Of a stretch of 64,000 nt of DNA, positions 61,567 through 64,000 are shown one piece after another. Positions within the stretch are counted from its first letter, which is position 1; every line of letters starts with the position of its first letter. This DNA is from Flavobacterium bizetiae (lineage in GTDB: Bacteria > Bacteroidota > Bacteroidia > Flavobacteriales > Flavobacteriaceae), in assembly GCF_902804475.1 (NCBI RefSeq), contig NZ_CADCSU010000087.1, forward strand, positions 1-64,000, in the 5' to 3' direction. The notes beneath the pieces are model-generated. The model was not told the origin of the DNA. It saw only the letters and a list, made by a program, of their open reading frames with translations, and made no database searches. A program made the translations under genes and the position numbers.

Positions 61567-64000
61567 TGAAAACAATTTACAAAAAGTTGTTATTTTTATT
61601 CCTACTGTTACCGTTTAGTGTACTAGCTCAAAGTACCTTGACAGGAACAGTTGCCGATCTGGCAACGGGGCAACCAATCCCGGGAGTAAACGTAAATGTA
61701 CAAGGTGCTCCAGGCGGATCATCGACAGATTTTGACGGTAAATTTCAGTTATCTAATTTAAAAAATGGAGACAAAATTTTGGTTTCATTTATTGGATACA
61801 AAACGTCAACAATAGTATTTAGCGGTCAAAAAACTATATCGATTTCTTTAGAGGAAGATACCAATCAGCTTAAAGAAGTTGTGGTACAGGTAGGTTATGG
61901 TACTGTTAAGAAAAAAGATGCTACAGGTGCGGTGACAGTTTTGTCTGCCAATCAGCTTAATAAAGGACCGGTTGGTTCTGCAGATCAATTACTTGTAGGT
62001 AGAGCTTCAGGAGTTAGAATAACTACAGATGGTGGTATGCCAGATGCTAACCCAAACATTAGAATTAGAGGTGGAAGTTCATTATCAGGTAACAACAATC
62101 CGTTAATTATTATAGATGGTGTGCCAATTGATAATACCAATCCGGCGGGAATCTCTAACCCGTTAACATTGATTAACCCTAATGATATTGATTCGTTTAC
62201 AATATTAAAAGATGCATCTGCTACAGCTATCTATGGTTCAAGAGCGTCTAATGGTGTTATCATTGTTACTACTAAAAGAGGTGTTAGCGGTGCTCCAAAA
62301 TTTACTTTTTCATCTAATATAACTGTTGGTAAAGTAAATAATCCGGTTGATATGATGACAGGGCCTCAATTTACTTCTTTCATGCAAAAGTATCACCCTG
62401 ATTACACTAATTTATTAGGTGTTCCTGATGGTACAGGTGCATTAGATAATCCTGCAACTCCTCAAATAGAAGGAAGAAAATTATACAATACAGACTGGCA
62501 GGATTTAATTTACAGAACATCATTCTCTAGTGATAATAACTTTAGTGCAAGAGCAAATTTATTTGGTAAAATTCCATTTAGAGCTTCTGTTGGTTATGCT
62601 AAAAATGAAGGTGTTGTAAGAACAAATGATCTTGAAAGATATACAGGATCTATTAAACTTTCACCGGTTTTATTAGATAATCATTTAAAAATTGATGTGA
62701 ATGCTAAAGGTATTTCTGTTAAAAAGAATGCTATAGATGCTGATGCTGTTATTGGTAGTGCTTTAGGAATGGATCCTACTAAACCAGCTTATGCTGATCC
62801 TAATTCACCAAATAATATTTTTGGAGGATACTATCAGTTGCTTAATACTAATAAATCTATTAATGGAGCACAAAATCCATTGGCAATCTTGAATCAGAGA
62901 TCTCGTCCAGAGGAAGTTCAGAAATTATTAGGAAACATTGAATTAGATTATAAAATGCCATTTTTCGAAGCTTTAAGAGCTGTTGTTAATGGTGGTATCG
63001 AAGCATCTAAATCAAAAATTAGAGAATCATATTCAGAGAATGCTCTTCAGACTTATCAATTAGACAACTCTGCCGGAACAACTCCTCCAACTTATGTGTT
63101 TAATCCAGGTTTAAATTATGCCGAAGATCAAACCGTTACAAATAAAACATTAGATGCTTATTTTGTATACAACAAAAGCTTAACAGGATTTGTAACAAGA
63201 GTAGATGCTCAGGCAGGTTATTCTTATCAAAACTTTAAAACTGATGGAACTAAGGAAAATTACAGATATAGTACTGTAAACGGTTTAAGAGAGTTAACTC
63301 CAAACCCAGCGAATAATGCTAATAACAGATACTATAACGAGAGAAACTTACAATCGTTTTTTGGAAGAGCAAATTTTGATTTAGTAGACAAATATTTATT
63401 TACGTTTACTTTAAGAGCAGATGGATCTTCTTTATTTAAAGAAGATAAAAGATGGGGTTATTTCCCTGCAGCGGGTGTTGCATGGAGAATGAAAGACGAA
63501 TCATTCTTAAAAGATTCTAAAACCTTTAAAGACTTAAAATTAAGATTAGGTTACGGTATTACAGGACAACAAGATATAACAGGTGTTGCAGGTTCTTATC
63601 CTTACAGTGCATTATTTGCACCAACTGGTACCTCAAGTACTTATATTCCTGGAGTAAATGGTTATTATGCTAAACCTTATAACGAGGATTTAACATGGGA
63701 AAAAACAACTACCTATAACGTAGGTATTGATTTTGATCTTTTTGAAAAAAGTATTGTTACAGGTAGTATCGATGCGTATCAAAAATATACAAAAGATTTA
63801 CTTTCTGTAGTTTCAGCAGCTCCTGGACAAGCTTTAACAAATGAGTTTGTTGCTAATGTTGGAGACATGAAAAATAAAGGTGTTGAAGGAAACTTAAATG
63901 TAAAAGTGATCAATAGTGATGATTTCAATTTAGCTGTAAATGGAAACATTGCTTATAATATTGGTAAAATTACAGATTTGAATAACAGAACGACAAACGT
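61567..64000 (+). CDS. SusC-type TonB-dependent outer-membrane receptor (partial, runs off the right end)
   Basis: The frame is open from the ATG at 61567 to the window edge (811 codons, no stop). It starts with a signal peptide (...LLLPFSVLAQ), followed by a carboxypeptidase-regulatory-like domain (LTGTVADLATGQPIPGVNV, residues ~24-100). The plug contains VVVQVGYGTVKKKDATGAV, GRASGVRITTDGG, IIIDGVPIDNTNP and ILKDASATAIYGSRASNGVI, all signature parts of SusC/RagA receptors. It should form the starch/maltooligosaccharide importer with a SusD protein that would lie beyond the window. Confidence 0.94.

Noticed and set aside
61567..64000. SusC-type gene without a stop codon, possibly a pseudogene
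   Set aside because: The frame is intact up to the window edge; it is only cut by the window.

Overview
The window is chromosomal DNA of a Flavobacterium-like member of the Bacteroidota, probably close to the F. johnsoniae group. The base composition is AT-rich. Upstream regions carry Bacteroidota-type TAnnTTTG -7 boxes rather than E. coli-type promoters. The gene content fits this assignment: a SusC-type receptor, GH97 and GH65 maltose enzymes, a BlaI/BlaR1-TonB pair, a mevalonate pathway with a UbiA prenyltransferase, and DUF4407, WG-repeat and MORN-repeat proteins. No rRNA, CRISPR array, prophage or transposase was seen. One tRNA, Leu(UAG), is present.

Layout. 1-5.4 kb: an AraC regulator followed by a TolC / HlyD-type / MFS tripartite efflux operon. 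5.4-11.2 kb: mostly uncharacterised membrane and exported proteins, a HAD hydrolase, and a divergent pair of an XRE regulator and a small protein. 11.2-19.9 kb: tRNA-Leu, an M20 dipeptidase, a repeat-rich 0.8-kb stretch, a lipoprotein-BlaI-BlaR1 module with two BlaI-type operators, a saccharopine dehydrogenase-family enzyme, a DUF423 protein and pckA. 20-24 kb: a TonB-dependent receptor and a beta-propeller phytase lipoprotein, forming a probable phytate-phosphate locus. 24.2-32 kb: DUF4407, PH/SHOCT, MmcQ/YjbR, DUF4260, GNAT, cyclase, hemW, ruvC and a WG-repeat lipoprotein. 32-37 kb: envelope genes (a flippase-like protein, a GT2, small exported proteins, DUF456). 37-42.2 kb: an rluB-type gene, a UbiA prenyltransferase, DUF502, mevalonate kinase, a 49-aa small ORF and diphosphomevalonate decarboxylase. 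42.3-49.2 kb: a TspO-family protein, three tandem paralogous exported proteins, an MBL hydrolase, a Crp/Fnr regulator, a HAD phosphatase, a BaiN-type flavoprotein and a glycerophosphodiesterase.

49.4-64 kb is a starch/maltose utilisation locus. A LacI regulator gene lies next to an oppositely oriented susC-type gene that runs off the right edge. A minus-strand gene string follows: MFS importer, beta-phosphoglucomutase, GH65 maltose phosphorylase, GH97 alpha-glucosidase and two GH13 enzymes. The inferred logic is that SusC imports oligosaccharides across the outer membrane. Periplasmic GH13 and GH97 trim them. The MFS protein takes maltose into the cytoplasm, where GH65 phosphorolysis and beta-phosphoglucomutase give glucose plus glucose 6-phosphate.

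The most striking non-gene signal is the number of short palindromic repeat families. They lie between genes, and one family also lies in frame inside three conserved enzymes (a cyclase, HemW and diphosphomevalonate decarboxylase). Other points worth attention are the triplicated exported-protein cluster, the BlaI operators in front of a MORN-repeat lipoprotein, the overlapping divergent promoters near 17.46 kb, and the small ORF inside the mevalonate cluster. All functional calls rest on reading motifs by eye; no database search was run.
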